Counted from the first letter of the stretch, positions 1 to 7,722 are shown. The stretch is DNA of 64,000 nt from Streptomyces indicus (GCF_900100315.1 NZ_FNFF01000001.1:124001-188000); one strand, 5' to 3'. Numbers and translations: made by a program. The notes: generated by a model not told the origin, from the letters alone.

Positions 1-403
1 CGCCGAGCGCGAAGCCCTGGATGAGGCGCAGCAGGGTCAGCAGGATCGGCGCGCCGACGCCGATGGTGGCGTGCGTGGGCAGCAGGCCCATCGCGAAGGT
101 GGCGCCGCCCATCATCAGGAGGCTGATGACCAGGAGCTTCTTGCGGCCGACCTTGTCGCCGAAGTGCCCGAAGACCACGCCGCCCAGCGGGCGGGCCGCG
201 AAGCCCACGGCGTAGGTGAGGAAGGAGAGGAGGGTGCCGACGAGCGGGTCGCTGTCGGGGAAGAACAGGGTGTTGAACACCAGGGCCGCGGCGGATCCGT
301 AGAGGAAGAAGTCGTACCACTCAATGGTGGTGCCGACGAGGCTCGCGGCGACGATCCTGCGGATCGAGCGGGAGCTGGGTGGTGCGGAGCTGACGCTGGT
401 CAT
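1..403 (-). CDS. MHS-family MFS transporter, N-terminal part
   Basis: This is the first 134 residues of a proton-coupled metabolite symporter; the rest lies beyond the left edge. The N-terminus reads [20 protein letters not shown], the hallmark start of the metabolite:H+ symporter group (ShiA, KgtP, ProP relatives). It is followed by a second helix and then a [11 protein letters not shown] loop, the classic cytoplasmic loop 2-3 signature of the major facilitator superfamily. The ATG at 403 has a purine-rich GGTGG stretch before it. It lies downstream of the SDR gene on the same strand, 159 bp away across a tandem repeat. The usual substrates are carboxylic acids or small osmolytes; the exact one cannot be read from a fragment. 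Confidence 0.85.
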   Translation of the reverse strand, partial: MTSVSSAPPSSRSIRRIVAASLVGTTIEWYDFFLYGSAAALVFNTLFFPDSDPLVGTLLSFLTYAVGFAARPLGGVVFGHFGDKVGRKKLLVISLLMMGGATFAMGLLPTHATIGVGAPILLTLLRLIQGFALG

Positions 404-478
404 GGTGAGGCCACCGTTTCGGTCGGCTGTGCGGGGACGGGGGTGCGGGTGTTGCCGGGGAGGGGTGCGGGTGGTGCT

Positions 479-550
479 GGGGATACACGGGCTTGCGGGG
501 GTACGGGTGATTCCGGTGGTACGGGTTGTCGCGGGGGTACGGGTTTTCCG
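479..550. repeat. Degenerate 18-bp tandem array, four units
   Basis: Four consecutive 18-bp units start at 479, 497, 515 and 533. They share a GGKGGTACGGGT-like core. Looser G-rich copies precede the array from about 435. It fills the gap between the transporter and the SDR gene, and shows no start codon or coding signal on either strand. Confidence 0.75.
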
Positions 551-562
551 GGGCGGCGCGGG

Positions 563-1351
563 CTAGTTGGCGCCCCAGCCGCCGTCCAGCGGCAGTGAGG
601 TGCCGGTGACGAAGCCGGTGTGCGGGCCGCAGAGCCAGAGCACCGCGGCCGCCACCTCCTCGGGTTCGATGAGGCGCTTGATCGCCGAACGGTCCAGGAG
701 CACCTCGCCGACCACGGCTTCGGGCGCGATGCCGTGGGCCTCGGCCTGCGCGGCGATCTGCCCCTCGACGAGCGGGGTGCGGACGTAACCGGGGTTGACG
801 CAGTTGCTGGTGACACCGTGCGGGGCGCCTTCGAGCGCGGCCACCTTGCTGAGCCCTTCGAGGCCGTGCTTGGCCGTCACGTACGCGGACTTGTAGGCGC
901 TGGCCCGCAGCCCGTGCATGCTCGAGATGTGCACGAGCCGGCCCCAGCCCTGCGCGTACATGTGCGGCAGGCACCGCTGGATGAGCAGGAACGGCGCGGT
1001 GACCATGACCTGCTGAATCAGCTCGAAGCGCTCGGGGGCGAACTCCTCGATGGGGGCGACGTGCTGCAGGCCCGCGCAGTTGACCAAGATGTCGATGTCG
1101 CGGGGCAGACCGCCGAGGGCGGTGCGGTCGGCGAGGTCCACGGCGTGCGCGATCCCGCCGGCCGCCGTGGCGGTGTCCTTGGCCGATTCGGCGTCCAGGT
1201 CCACGACATGGACCAGGGCGCCCGCTTCGGCCAGGGCGAGGGCGCAGGCCCGGCCGATGCCGCTGCCGCCGCCCGTCACGAGGGCGGTGCGCCCCGTGAG
1301 GCGGACGGCGGCAGCGGGTGATCCCGCCGGCCCGGGAAGTTGGCTCGTCAT
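563..1351 (-). CDS. SDR oxidoreductase, 3-hydroxybutyrate dehydrogenase-like
   Basis: A 262-residue classical short-chain dehydrogenase. Visible features are the nucleotide-binding motif TGGGSGIG near residue 24, the structural NCAG segment, the catalytic serine in ISSMHG, and the SAYVTAKHG segment with catalytic Tyr-x-x-x-Lys. The C-terminus PLDGGWGAN and the overall pattern resemble NAD-dependent D-3-hydroxybutyrate dehydrogenases (BdhA), which oxidise 3-hydroxybutyrate to acetoacetate. The ATG at 1351 is preferred because homology starts just after it. There is no Shine-Dalgarno sequence, and a TACCGT hexamer lies 8 nt upstream. It probably shares a transcript with the MHS transporter downstream, which would fit uptake and oxidation of a short hydroxy acid. 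Substrate is inferred from family resemblance only. Confidence 0.8.
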   Translation of the reverse strand: MTSQLPGPAGSPAAAVRLTGRTALVTGGGSGIGRACALALAEAGALVHVVDLDAESAKDTATAAGGIAHAVDLADRTALGGLPRDIDILVNCAGLQHVAPIEEFAPERFELIQQVMVTAPFLLIQRCLPHMYAQGWGRLVHISSMHGLRASAYKSAYVTAKHGLEGLSKVAALEGAPHGVTSNCVNPGYVRTPLVEGQIAAQAEAHGIAPEAVVGEVLLDRSAIKRLIEPEEVAAAVLWLCGPHTGFVTGTSLPLDGGWGAN

Positions 1352-1448
1352 GGCTGGAAACGGTAGGGACACACGACCGTCCGGCCCATGTGTCGCGCGC
1401 CCACATATCGCGGCAGGAAGGTGTGGCCTTCCACCATGACGGCCGCGC

Positions 1449-2036
1449 TCAGACCTCCCGGCGCACGCTGACCGCGTCGAGCCGGATCGCGAACGGGGCC
1501 GTGTCCTCGAGGCCCAGGGCGAGCAGCCGGTCCTTGGGCAGACCGACGTCGACGCGTACACAGAAGGAGATCGCGTACAGCGCGCCTTCCGTCTCCTCGT
1601 CCTGGAGCGCGAACAGCAGGTCGTAGGTGTATGAGGTCGCGTCGGGGCCCTCGGTCTGGAACCGGAGGTGCGGTGCGCCCTCCTGGGTGCCGAGGCCCGT
1701 GACGAGCTCCTCCAGGGCGGTCTCCACCCGGCTCCAGAACCGCTCGTTGGTGAAGGTGTCGACCAGTGCCTGGCGCACGCCTTCCTTCAGCGTGAGCACC
1801 ATGACGTGCACGGGGGCGTTCTCCTGCAGCCCGAAGCCGGGGATGACCCGGACGACGCGGCTGCCGGGCAGGTTGCGCGCCGCCCGCTGCACGCGTCCGA
1901 ACACCTCGGCGCGGGGCGCGGCGAGTGCCTCGCCGAAACGGTCGGCCACCTCCTTCAGGGGCACGTCACCGGACGGCTGTATCTCGTGGACCGTGCGGTA
2001 CCCGGCCTCGGTGTGGGTGCCGTTCTGCTCGCTCAT
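1449..2036 (-). CDS. Hypothetical protein, 195 residues
   Basis: I do not recognise this protein. The ATG at 2036 is supported by AAGGAG eight bases upstream; the longer in-frame start has no such site. It has no signal peptide or membrane segment and a balanced, acidic, soluble composition. The central part (VVRVIPGFGLQENAPVHVMVLTLKEG written as two runs of hydrophobic strand) suggests an alpha/beta fold. A near-C-terminal SFCVRVDVG strand ends in a short basic tail. It is divergent from the small gene at 2262, with 225 bp between them, and its stop lies 97 bp from the SDR start. Codon use is as in its neighbours, so I take it as a real cytoplasmic protein of unknown role. Confidence 0.7.
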   Translation of the reverse strand: MSEQNGTHTEAGYRTVHEIQPSGDVPLKEVADRFGEALAAPRAEVFGRVQRAARNLPGSRVVRVIPGFGLQENAPVHVMVLTLKEGVRQALVDTFTNERFWSRVETALEELVTGLGTQEGAPHLRFQTEGPDATSYTYDLLFALQDEETEGALYAISFCVRVDVGLPKDRLLALGLEDTAPFAIRLDAVSVRREV

Positions 2037-2180
2037 CGCTCGCTCCTTGTCACGTGTGCCTGGTGTCCGTCGCGCCCACCCGAGTGATCTTCGGGAGCGC
2101 TCAGTATGACGGGCGGCCGCTTCACGGCGATCGGCCGCCCGGGTGCCGGACACCGCGGCAACGGCGCAGGTCGCGGGGCG

Positions 2181-2203
2181 TTGTCAGTGCCGTACGCAAG
2201 ACT
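2181..2203 (+). promoter_or_regulatory. RecA-NDp/PafBC-like promoter motif
   Basis: TTGTCAGTG is followed after eight bases by AAGACT. This fits the actinobacterial DNA-damage promoter consensus TTGTCRGTG-N8-TANNNT except for the first base of the -10. It would start a transcript about 50 nt ahead of the small gene at 2262. Confidence 0.5.
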
Positions 2204-2261
2204 GGTCGGTCCGAGGCCTTCAGGGGGAAGGCCCGAGACCTTGCACGAAAGGGCAGTTGAG

Positions 2262-2492
2262 ATGACCGAGCTCGAACTTGTCGCGGCCCAGGCCTACATC
2301 CGCCTTCTCCAGACGGCACGTGCCGCGCTCGAGGACCCGCAGAGCGCCCCGACGGCGCTCACCGTGCTCGCACCGCCCATGGCCGAGGCGGACCAGGCGC
2401 TCGCCGCGGCCGGACTCGCGGGAAATGAGCGGCGGTTGTTCGAGCTCGTGCATCAGGTGTGTCCGCGCTTGCCGGTGGACGCGCCGGCCTGA
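2262..2492 (+). CDS. Small conserved-type hypothetical protein, 76 residues
   Basis: A short, mostly alpha-helical protein with no cysteine-rich or membrane features apart from one cysteine near the end (HQVCPRLP). It reads as two amphipathic helices joined by a proline-containing turn. The ATG at 2262 follows GAAAGGGCAG, an acceptable ribosome site. A DNA-damage type promoter motif lies at 2181-2203, so the gene may be stress-induced. I do not recognise the family. Third-position GC is high and the frame is open only here, which supports translation. Confidence 0.6.
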   Translation: MTELELVAAQAYIRLLQTARAALEDPQSAPTALTVLAPPMAEADQALAAAGLAGNERRLFELVHQVCPRLPVDAPA

Positions 2493-2675
2493 CCGGCCGG
2501 ACGGGGGCCGGCCGCAGATCGGGGACAGGGGGCACACGGGGCGAGGGCCGCCGTCATTGGGCGGACAAATGACGGTGGTCCACGCCCCGTTGACGCGCGT
2601 CGACCCGCCCGTCACGCTCGGCGGTGCACGCGCGATCCCCCGTACCGGACTCCCCATCCCCCCCTGGAGGGCCCG

Positions 2676-3413
2676 TTGTCCAGACGTGCCGCACGACTTC
2701 TTCTCTCGATTGTCATGCTCATAGCAGCCTCGCTGGGTGGTGTGCTCGCCACGGCCGGCCCCGCGCAGGCCGACGGCTGCTACACCTGGTCCCGCACCCT
2801 GTCCCAGGGCGCCTCCGGCGCCGACGTCACCCAGCTCCAGATCCGGGTGGCCGGGTACCCGGGCTCCGGCGGCGTCCTCGCCATCGACGGCTCGTACGGG
2901 CCGGCGACCGCGGCCGCGGTCCAACGGTTCCAGTCGGCCTACGGCCTGGCCGCCGACGGCGTGGCGGGACCGGCCACGTTCAGCAAGATCTACGCCTTGC
3001 AGGACGACGACTGCACGCCCGTCCACTTCTCCTACGCCGAGTTGAACACCTGCAACTCCACCTGGTCGGGCGGCGCCGTGAGCGCGGCCACGGCGAAGTC
3101 CAACGCCCTGCGCACGATGTGGAAGCTGGAGGCGCTCCGGCACGCGCTCGGTGACCAGCCGATCCGGGTGACCAGCGGGTTCCGCTCGCACGCCTGCAAC
3201 GACGCGGTCGGCGGCGCCTCCAACAGCCGCCACCTGTACGGGGACGCGGCCGACCTCGGCTCCGGACCGCACTCGCTGTGCAGGCTGGCCCAGCAGGCCC
3301 GCAACCACGGCTTCAACGGGATCCTGGGCCCCGGGTATCCGGGCCACAACGACCACACCCACGTCGACCACCGTTCCAGCCGCTTCTGGTCCGCGCCCAG
3401 CTGCGGGATCTGA
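2676..3413 (+). CDS. Secreted zinc D,D-carboxypeptidase, M15 family, with peptidoglycan-binding domain
   Basis: Cleaves terminal D-Ala from peptidoglycan stem peptides outside the cell. The 245-residue precursor has a signal peptide ending AQA about residue 32, a peptidoglycan-binding domain (about 47-105), and an M15 catalytic domain. Predicted zinc ligands are His186 (in SRHLYGDAAD), Asp193 and His229. Their 7 and 36 spacing is the same as that of His154, Asp161 and His197 in the Streptomyces albus G enzyme. The active-site counterparts Arg170, His224 and Asp226 are also in place. The start is an unusual TTG at 2676, chosen because CTGGAGG lies just upstream and the signal peptide begins there. 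A hairpin follows the stop, so the gene is probably monocistronic. Confidence 0.93.
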   Translation: MSRRAARLLLSIVMLIAASLGGVLATAGPAQADGCYTWSRTLSQGASGADVTQLQIRVAGYPGSGGVLAIDGSYGPATAAAVQRFQSAYGLAADGVAGPATFSKIYALQDDDCTPVHFSYAELNTCNSTWSGGAVSAATAKSNALRTMWKLEALRHALGDQPIRVTSGFRSHACNDAVGGASNSRHLYGDAADLGSGPHSLCRLAQQARNHGFNGILGPGYPGHNDHTHVDHRSSRFWSAPSCGI

Positions 3414-3462
3414 TCCGCACGGGCGCGGTGGTGACCGCGAGGTGACCGCCGCACGACACCAC

Positions 3463-3493
3463 GATGGCGCGTCCGGGCTCCGGGCGCGCCATC
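3463..3493 (+). terminator. Hairpin after the carboxypeptidase gene
   Basis: GATGGCGCG pairs with CGCGCCATC, and the inner bases extend this to a 14-pair stem (one G-T) with a 3-nt loop. It has no U-tract, as is common in high-GC actinomycetes. It separates the carboxypeptidase from dhaK. Confidence 0.7.
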
Positions 3494-3605
3494 GCCGTAC
3501 CGGATGCCACGCGGGGCGTCCCGCACCCGTGACCTGGCCGGGTGGCTGGCCGATACTGGGCGCAGACCGGAGGCGACCGACACCCGACCTACGGAGGCGG
3601 CCCGA

Positions 3606-4598
3606 ATGAAGATGCTCATCAACGTGGCGGAGACAGTGGTCGCGGACGCGCTGCGCGGTATGGCGGCCGCACATCCCGAACTGACGGTGGACGTCGAGAA
3701 CCGGGTGATCGTGCGCAGGGACGCGCCGGTGGACGACAAGGTGGGGCTCGTCTCCGGCGGCGGCAGCGGTCATGAGCCGCTGCACGGCGGGTTCGTGGGG
3801 CGCGGCATGCTCTCGGCGGCCTGCCCCGGCGAGGTGTTCACGAGTCCCGTGCCCGACCAGATGGTGCGGGCCGCCGCGGCCGTGGACAGCGGCAAGGGCG
3901 TGCTGTTCATCGTCAAGAACTACACGGGCGACGTCATGAACTTCGACATGGCCGCCGAGCTCGCCGAGGACGAGGGCATCCAGGTGGCGAAGGTCCTCGT
4001 GGACGACGACGTGGCCGTCACCGACAGCCTCTACACGGCCGGCCGGCGCGGCACGGGGGCGACGCTGTTCGTGGAGAAGATCGCGGGCGCGGCCGCCGAG
4101 GAGGGCATGCCGCTGGAGCGCGTGGAGGCTCTGGCGCGCCAGGTCAACGAGAACTCCCGCAGCTTCGGCGTCGCCCTCAGCGCCTGCTCGACGCCCGCCA
4201 AGGGCAGCCCGACCTTCGATCTGCCCGCCGGGCAGCTGGAGTTGGGCATCGGCATCCACGGCGAGCCGGGCCGCGAGCGGCGTCCGATGATGACCGCCGG
4301 GGAGATCGCCGAGTTCGCCGTGGACGCGATCCTCGACGACATGCGGCCGCGCAACCCGGTGCTGCTCCTGGTCAACGGCATGGGCGCCACCCCGCTGTTG
4401 GAGCTCTACGGGTTCCACGCGGAGGTCACCCGGGTGCTCGCCGCACGCGATGTCGCCGTCGCACGCGTCCTGGTGGGCAACTACGTGACCTCGCTCGACA
4501 TGGCCGGCGCCTCCCTCACGCTGTGCCAGATCGACGAGGAGCTGCTCCGCCTGTGGGACGCGCCCGTGCGTACGCCCGCGCTGCGCTGGGGTATGTGA
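3606..4598 (+). CDS. dhaK: Dihydroxyacetone kinase subunit DhaK
   Basis: The substrate-binding subunit of PEP-dependent dihydroxyacetone kinase (330 residues). It binds dihydroxyacetone covalently as a hemiaminal through a histidine. That residue is His218 in the GIHGEPG motif; the second active-site histidine is His56 in GGGSGHEP. The start at 3606 is supported by GGAGG about ten bases upstream and by the MKMLINVAE N-terminus typical of DhaK; a longer frame runs upstream but has no homology. It heads a three-gene operon with dhaL and dhaM. Phosphate should flow PEP, EI, HPr, DhaM, DhaL-ADP, dihydroxyacetone; EI and HPr are not in this window. Confidence 0.97.
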   Translation: MKMLINVAETVVADALRGMAAAHPELTVDVENRVIVRRDAPVDDKVGLVSGGGSGHEPLHGGFVGRGMLSAACPGEVFTSPVPDQMVRAAAAVDSGKGVLFIVKNYTGDVMNFDMAAELAEDEGIQVAKVLVDDDVAVTDSLYTAGRRGTGATLFVEKIAGAAAEEGMPLERVEALARQVNENSRSFGVALSACSTPAKGSPTFDLPAGQLELGIGIHGEPGRERRPMMTAGEIAEFAVDAILDDMRPRNPVLLLVNGMGATPLLELYGFHAEVTRVLAARDVAVARVLVGNYVTSLDMAGASLTLCQIDEELLRLWDAPVRTPALRWGM

Positions 4599-4644
4599 GC
4601 ACCGCGCGGCAAGCGTTCCCGTTCCCCCTTCCTCTGGAGGCCCT

Positions 4645-5256
4645 GTGCTCGACGCCGAGTTCTTCCGACGCTGGATGACGGCGACCGCCGCCGCCGTCGA
4701 CCGCGAGGCGGAGCGGCTGACCGAACTGGACTCACCGATCGGCGACGCCGACCACGGCAGCAACCTGCGCCGGGGGTTCACCGCCGTCGCGGCCGCCTTG
4801 GAGAAGGACCCGCCGGACACGCCCGGTGCCGTCCTGACCCTCGCGGGACGGCAGTTGATCTCCACGGTCGGCGGTGCCTCGGGCCCGCTGTACGGGACGC
4901 TGCTGCGGCGCACCGGCAAGGAGCTCGGGGAGGCCGCCGAGGTGTCGGAGGCGCAGTTCGCGGACGCGCTGCGGGCGGGCGTGGACGCGGTGGCCAAGCT
5001 GGGCGGCGCGGTGCCCGGGGACAAGACGATGGTCGACGCGCTCGAGCCGGCGGTCGCGGAGCTGGCCACTTCGTTCCGGGCGGCGGCCGAGGCGGCCGCC
5101 CGGGGCGCCGAGGCCACCGTGCCGCTCATCGCCCGCAAGGGCAGGGCGAGTTATCTCGGTGAACGCAGCGCCGGGCACCAGGACCCGGGCGCGACCTCGA
5201 CCGCCCTGCTCTTCGCGGCGCTCGCGGAAGCGGCCGGGGACGGAGCCGAGGGATGA
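4645..5256 (+). CDS. dhaL: Dihydroxyacetone kinase subunit DhaL
   Basis: The ADP-binding phosphoryl-transfer subunit (203 residues). The metal-binding aspartates of the N-terminal helix bundle are Asp29, Asp34 and Asp36 in DSPIGDADHG. The lid and nucleotide-binding signatures GGASGPLYG and GDKTMVDAL are both present. The GTG at 4645 lies six bases after CTGGAGG. It is 46 bp downstream of dhaK and overlaps dhaM by four bases (ATGA), which points to translational coupling. Full length for the family. The tightly bound ADP accepts phosphate from DhaM and passes it to the substrate on DhaK. Confidence 0.97.
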   Translation: MLDAEFFRRWMTATAAAVDREAERLTELDSPIGDADHGSNLRRGFTAVAAALEKDPPDTPGAVLTLAGRQLISTVGGASGPLYGTLLRRTGKELGEAAEVSEAQFADALRAGVDAVAKLGGAVPGDKTMVDALEPAVAELATSFRAAAEAAARGAEATVPLIARKGRASYLGERSAGHQDPGATSTALLFAALAEAAGDGAEG

Positions 5257-5663
5257 CCGACTCCCCGCTGGTCGGCATCGTCCTCGTCTCGCACAGCGGC
5301 CCCGTCGCGACCTCCGTCGCCGATCTCGCCGCGGGCCTGGCCGGCGGCAAGGCCACCGCCCCGGTCGCCCCGGCGGGCGGCACGGAGGACGGCGGCCTGG
5401 GCACCAGCGCCGATCTGATCGCCGCCGCGGCCCGCTCGGTGGACCGCGGCGCCGGGGTCGCCCTCCTCGTCGACCTCGGCAGCGCGGTGCTCACGGTCAA
5501 GGCGCTGCTCGCCGAGGGCGACGAACTCCCGCCGGACTCCCGTCTGGTGGACGCCCCCTTCGTCGAGGGCGCGGTCGCCGCGGTGGTGACGGCGTCGGCC
5601 GGGGCGGATCTGGACGCCGTGGAGGCGGCGGCGCACGAGGCGTACGCGTACCGCAAGGAATGA
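5253..5663 (+). CDS. dhaM: Dihydroxyacetone kinase phosphotransfer subunit DhaM (EIIA domain only)
   Basis: A 136-residue PTS EIIA-mannose-like protein that phosphorylates the ADP on DhaL. The phosphoryl-accepting histidine is His14 in LVSHSGP. The nucleotide-proof fold is visible as alternating beta-alpha units, with the GSAVLTVKALL helix typical of DhaM. It lacks the HPr and EI-like domains fused to DhaM in enterobacteria, so it depends on the general PTS proteins. The ATG overlaps the dhaL stop. It is the last gene of the operon; the next gene starts 117 bp away behind its own operator-like repeats. Confidence 0.95.
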   Translation: MTDSPLVGIVLVSHSGPVATSVADLAAGLAGGKATAPVAPAGGTEDGGLGTSADLIAAAARSVDRGAGVALLVDLGSAVLTVKALLAEGDELPPDSRLVDAPFVEGAVAAVVTASAGADLDAVEAAAHEAYAYRKE

Positions 5664-5702
5664 GACACCCGCGGACCCCGGGCCCCCTCGGGCACTTGAT
5701 CG

Positions 5703-5740
5703 TTGAGCGCTAAGATGTTATTCAGCTAAGGGTCCCCTTA
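5703..5740 (+). promoter_or_regulatory. Operator-like repeats before the MarR gene
   Basis: TTGAGCGCTAAG (5703-5714) is an imperfect palindrome. It matches TTAAGCCCTAAG at 16846 in 10 of 12 positions. Downstream, TTCAGCTAAG (5721-5730) keeps the same half-sites with a shorter centre, and TAAGGG-TC-CCCTTA (5727-5740) is a perfect inverted repeat. These are the best candidates for autoregulatory MarR sites. Confidence 0.6.
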
Positions 5741-5780
5741 CCGGGGTCGGCACATCACCACGAGGGGACGAACGGTCGTC

Positions 5781-6356
5781 ATGGCGCAGCGGGCACGAAC
5801 CGGCCGCAAGGACGCGGTCGCGGCGATCGTCGAGGACTGGGCCAGGGAGCGGCCGGACCTGGACACCTCGCCCTTGGAGGTCCTCGCCCGGCTGCACCGC
5901 GCGTATCTGCACTACAACTCGCGCCTGACGAGCCGTATCGAGAAATTCGGCCTGTCCGTCGCCGGGTTCGACGTGCTCACCGCGCTGCGCCGCGCCGGCG
6001 CCCCGTACCGCCTGACCGCGGGCCAGCTTGCGGCCTCCGGCCTGGTGTCCTCGGCCGGTGTGACCCTGCGCCTCGACCGTCTGGAGAAGGACGGCCTGCT
6101 GGTCCGCGAGCGCGACGCGGAGGACCGCCGCGTCGTCTACTCGCGGCTCACCGACGAGGGCCTGCGGGTGGTGGACGAGGTGTTCGCCTCCCACTTGGAC
6201 AACGAACGGGCCATGCTCGCCGGCCTCTCCGCCGCCCAGCGCCGCCAGCTGGCCAAGCTCCTGTCCCACCTGGAGCACTCGATCGTCACGGCGGACGACT
6301 CGGACGGGGCGGATGACGCCGGCGAGACCGGCAGGGCGGGCGCGACACCGGAGTGA
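5781..6356 (+). CDS. MarR-family transcriptional regulator
   Basis: A 191-residue winged-helix regulator. The DNA-binding core runs roughly from residue 50 to 130: LTAGQLAASGLVSSAGVTLRL gives the helix-turn-helix (residues listed in two parts of the same stretch), and the wing is RERDAEDRRVVYSRLT, the DxRxxxxxLT pattern of MarR proteins. The C-terminus is an acidic low-complexity tail. The ATG at 5781 lies 13 bases after GAGGGG, a long but usable spacing. It sits tail to tail with the Rieske oxygenase gene. Inverted repeats at its promoter recur at the divergent promoter of the catabolic operon, so it most likely represses that operon until an aromatic or heterocyclic ligand binds. The ligand is unknown. 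Confidence 0.9.
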   Translation: MAQRARTGRKDAVAAIVEDWARERPDLDTSPLEVLARLHRAYLHYNSRLTSRIEKFGLSVAGFDVLTALRRAGAPYRLTAGQLAASGLVSSAGVTLRLDRLEKDGLLVRERDAEDRRVVYSRLTDEGLRVVDEVFASHLDNERAMLAGLSAAQRRQLAKLLSHLEHSIVTADDSDGADDAGETGRAGATPE

Positions 6357-6389
6357 CCGTCGCGCCCGTACCCGCGGGACGGGCCACCC

Positions 6390-6471
6390 GGCCCGGGACC
6401 AGACCCAGGCCCGGGACTGCATCTGGGTCCGGGACCGGACCTAGGCCCGGGTCTGCTCCTGGGCCCGCGAC
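6390..6471. repeat. 18-bp tandem array spanning the 3' end of the Rieske gene
   Basis: Five copies of a GGCCCGGGAC-like core lie at 6390, 6408, 6426, 6444 and 6462, exactly 18 bp apart. The array starts between the convergent MarR and oxygenase genes and runs across the oxygenase stop into its last codons. There it encodes the Ala-Gln-rich tail. Confidence 0.8.
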
Positions 6472-7469
6472 TGGGCCTTCGCCTGCGCCTGGTACAGGCG
6501 GCGCAGCCGGACTACCCCCAGGTCGTGCTGGTAGAGGTTCTCGTGCTGGTCGGCGTCCTCGGGCAGGCCTTCCAGCATGACGCGGTCCTGTTCGAGCACC
6601 TCCCAGTGGCGGGCCTCGATGAGGGTCTTGTAGAGGAAGCGCCAGGTGTCGCGCTGCCAGTCGGAGACCTTGCGGTAGCGCCAGAAGAAGACGCCGGTGC
6701 GCCCCTCGTCGACCGGGCAGGCCATGCCGACGATGCCGAAGGCGCCGCCCGGTCCCGCGGAGGGCGGGTACGGGATGGAGAGGTCCACCCAGTCGACGCC
6801 CGTGCGGCAGAGCTCGACCCAGTCGAAGTTCACACCGCGCTGGTCGGTCTTCTCGAAGAAGTAGCCGCGCTCGGTCTCGCGGATGCGGAACTTGGCCTGG
6901 GACTCGCCGTCGAACATGGTGTGGGACTCGTGGTGCAGGAACGCGCCGTGCATGGGGTCGAGCAGGTTCTCCATGCCGAAGCGCCAGTTGCAGTCCCACT
7001 CGGCGTAGCAGAGGAACGCGTCGATCGCGTCGTCCAGGAGCGGCTCCGGCAGGGTCAGTTCGCAGGACTCGGGGTGCTCCTCGTCGCCGAAGTAGGCGAG
7101 GACCGCGCCGCCGATCTCCCGTACGGGCAGGGCCGTGACCAGGGCCTTGCCCTCCAGGTTGCAGCCCGGCAGGCCGGGCACGGAGGTCACCGTGCCGGTG
7201 GTGTCGACCTCGACGCCGTGGTACCAGCAGGCGACGCGGTCGCCCAGGTGCTTGCCGAGGGAGAGGGGTGCGCCGCGGTGCGGGCAGCGGTCGGCGAGCA
7301 TCGAGAGGGTGCCGTCGGACTTGCGGAACAGCAGCCAGTTCTCGCCGAGTACGGTCACCTTGCGCATCGCGCCCGGCTTCACGAAGCGCGAGGGGACGAC
7401 GGGGTGCCACTGGTTGCGCAGCCCGGTGGCGTAGATGTGCTCGGCGGTGGCTTGGGTGGTCAGGGTCAT
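6441..7469 (-). CDS. Rieske non-heme iron oxygenase, large subunit
   Basis: Catalyses an O2-dependent hydroxylation or demethylation, probably of a ring compound, with electrons from the reductase encoded upstream. The N-terminal Rieske domain carries Cys62-x-His64 and Cys81-x2-His84 (RCPHRG, CWYHG) for the 2Fe-2S cluster. The catalytic domain has the mononuclear iron motif Asp172-x2-His175-x4-His180 (DPMHGAFLH). At 342 residues it matches single-component-type alpha subunits of the VanA/phthalate oxygenase class; no beta subunit gene is nearby. The last 15 residues are an Ala-Gln-rich tail written by an 18-bp DNA repeat. It is the final gene of the 11-gene operon, 5 bp after the small gene. 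Substrate unknown. Confidence 0.93.
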   Translation of the reverse strand: MTLTTQATAEHIYATGLRNQWHPVVPSRFVKPGAMRKVTVLGENWLLFRKSDGTLSMLADRCPHRGAPLSLGKHLGDRVACWYHGVEVDTTGTVTSVPGLPGCNLEGKALVTALPVREIGGAVLAYFGDEEHPESCELTLPEPLLDDAIDAFLCYAEWDCNWRFGMENLLDPMHGAFLHHESHTMFDGESQAKFRIRETERGYFFEKTDQRGVNFDWVELCRTGVDWVDLSIPYPPSAGPGGAFGIVGMACPVDEGRTGVFFWRYRKVSDWQRDTWRFLYKTLIEARHWEVLEQDRVMLEGLPEDADQHENLYQHDLGVVRLRRLYQAQAKAQSRAQEQTRA

Positions 7470-7474
7470 GGTCG

Positions 7475-7705
7475 TCAGGCCCCCAGGCGCTTCATCTCGG
7501 CACGGAAGGTGTCCTCGGTCCAGGGCGCCCCGTCCGGCGTGCGGACCTGGCGGGCGTTGAGGCCGGCGATCACATCGGTGAGCTCGTGGCCCTCGAGGGT
7601 GAAGATGTCCTCGAGGGTGCGGGCGAGTTTGGTCTCGTACGGGGTGGGCTCGTGCGTCCGGGACTGGTGGCGGTCGAGGTAGGGCCAGGTGTCGGTGGCG
7701 GTCAT
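7475..7705 (-). CDS. Small protein of oxygenase operons (recombinase-like HTH type)
   Basis: A 76-residue acidic-to-neutral protein lacking cysteines. The second half (LEGHELTDVIAGLNARQVRT, then PDGAPWTEDTF) resembles the helix-turn-helix end of serine recombinases, where a similar phrase precedes the DNA-binding helix. Such short proteins are found beside Rieske oxygenase genes, and their role is not established. The ATG at 7705 follows CAGGAGCATTCC, giving a good ribosome site. It lies 5 bp before the oxygenase and 72 bp after the reductase, inside the operon. A role as an assembly or specificity partner of the oxygenase is only a guess. Confidence 0.75.
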   Translation of the reverse strand: MTATDTWPYLDRHQSRTHEPTPYETKLARTLEDIFTLEGHELTDVIAGLNARQVRTPDGAPWTEDTFRAEMKRLGA

Positions 7706-7722
7706 GGAATGCTCCTGAAGGG

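Noticed and set aside
1369..1394. GACACA/TGTGTC inverted repeat near the 5' end of the SDR gene.
   Set aside because: Six-base arms with a 14-base gap are too weak in GC-rich DNA to claim an operator without support.
2220..5138. A 972-codon open frame on the minus strand across the carboxypeptidase and dhaK/dhaL genes.
   Set aside because: It is the antisense shadow of three clearly homologous genes. Its translation has no known family features and is rich in Arg, His and Gly, as high-GC opposite frames are.
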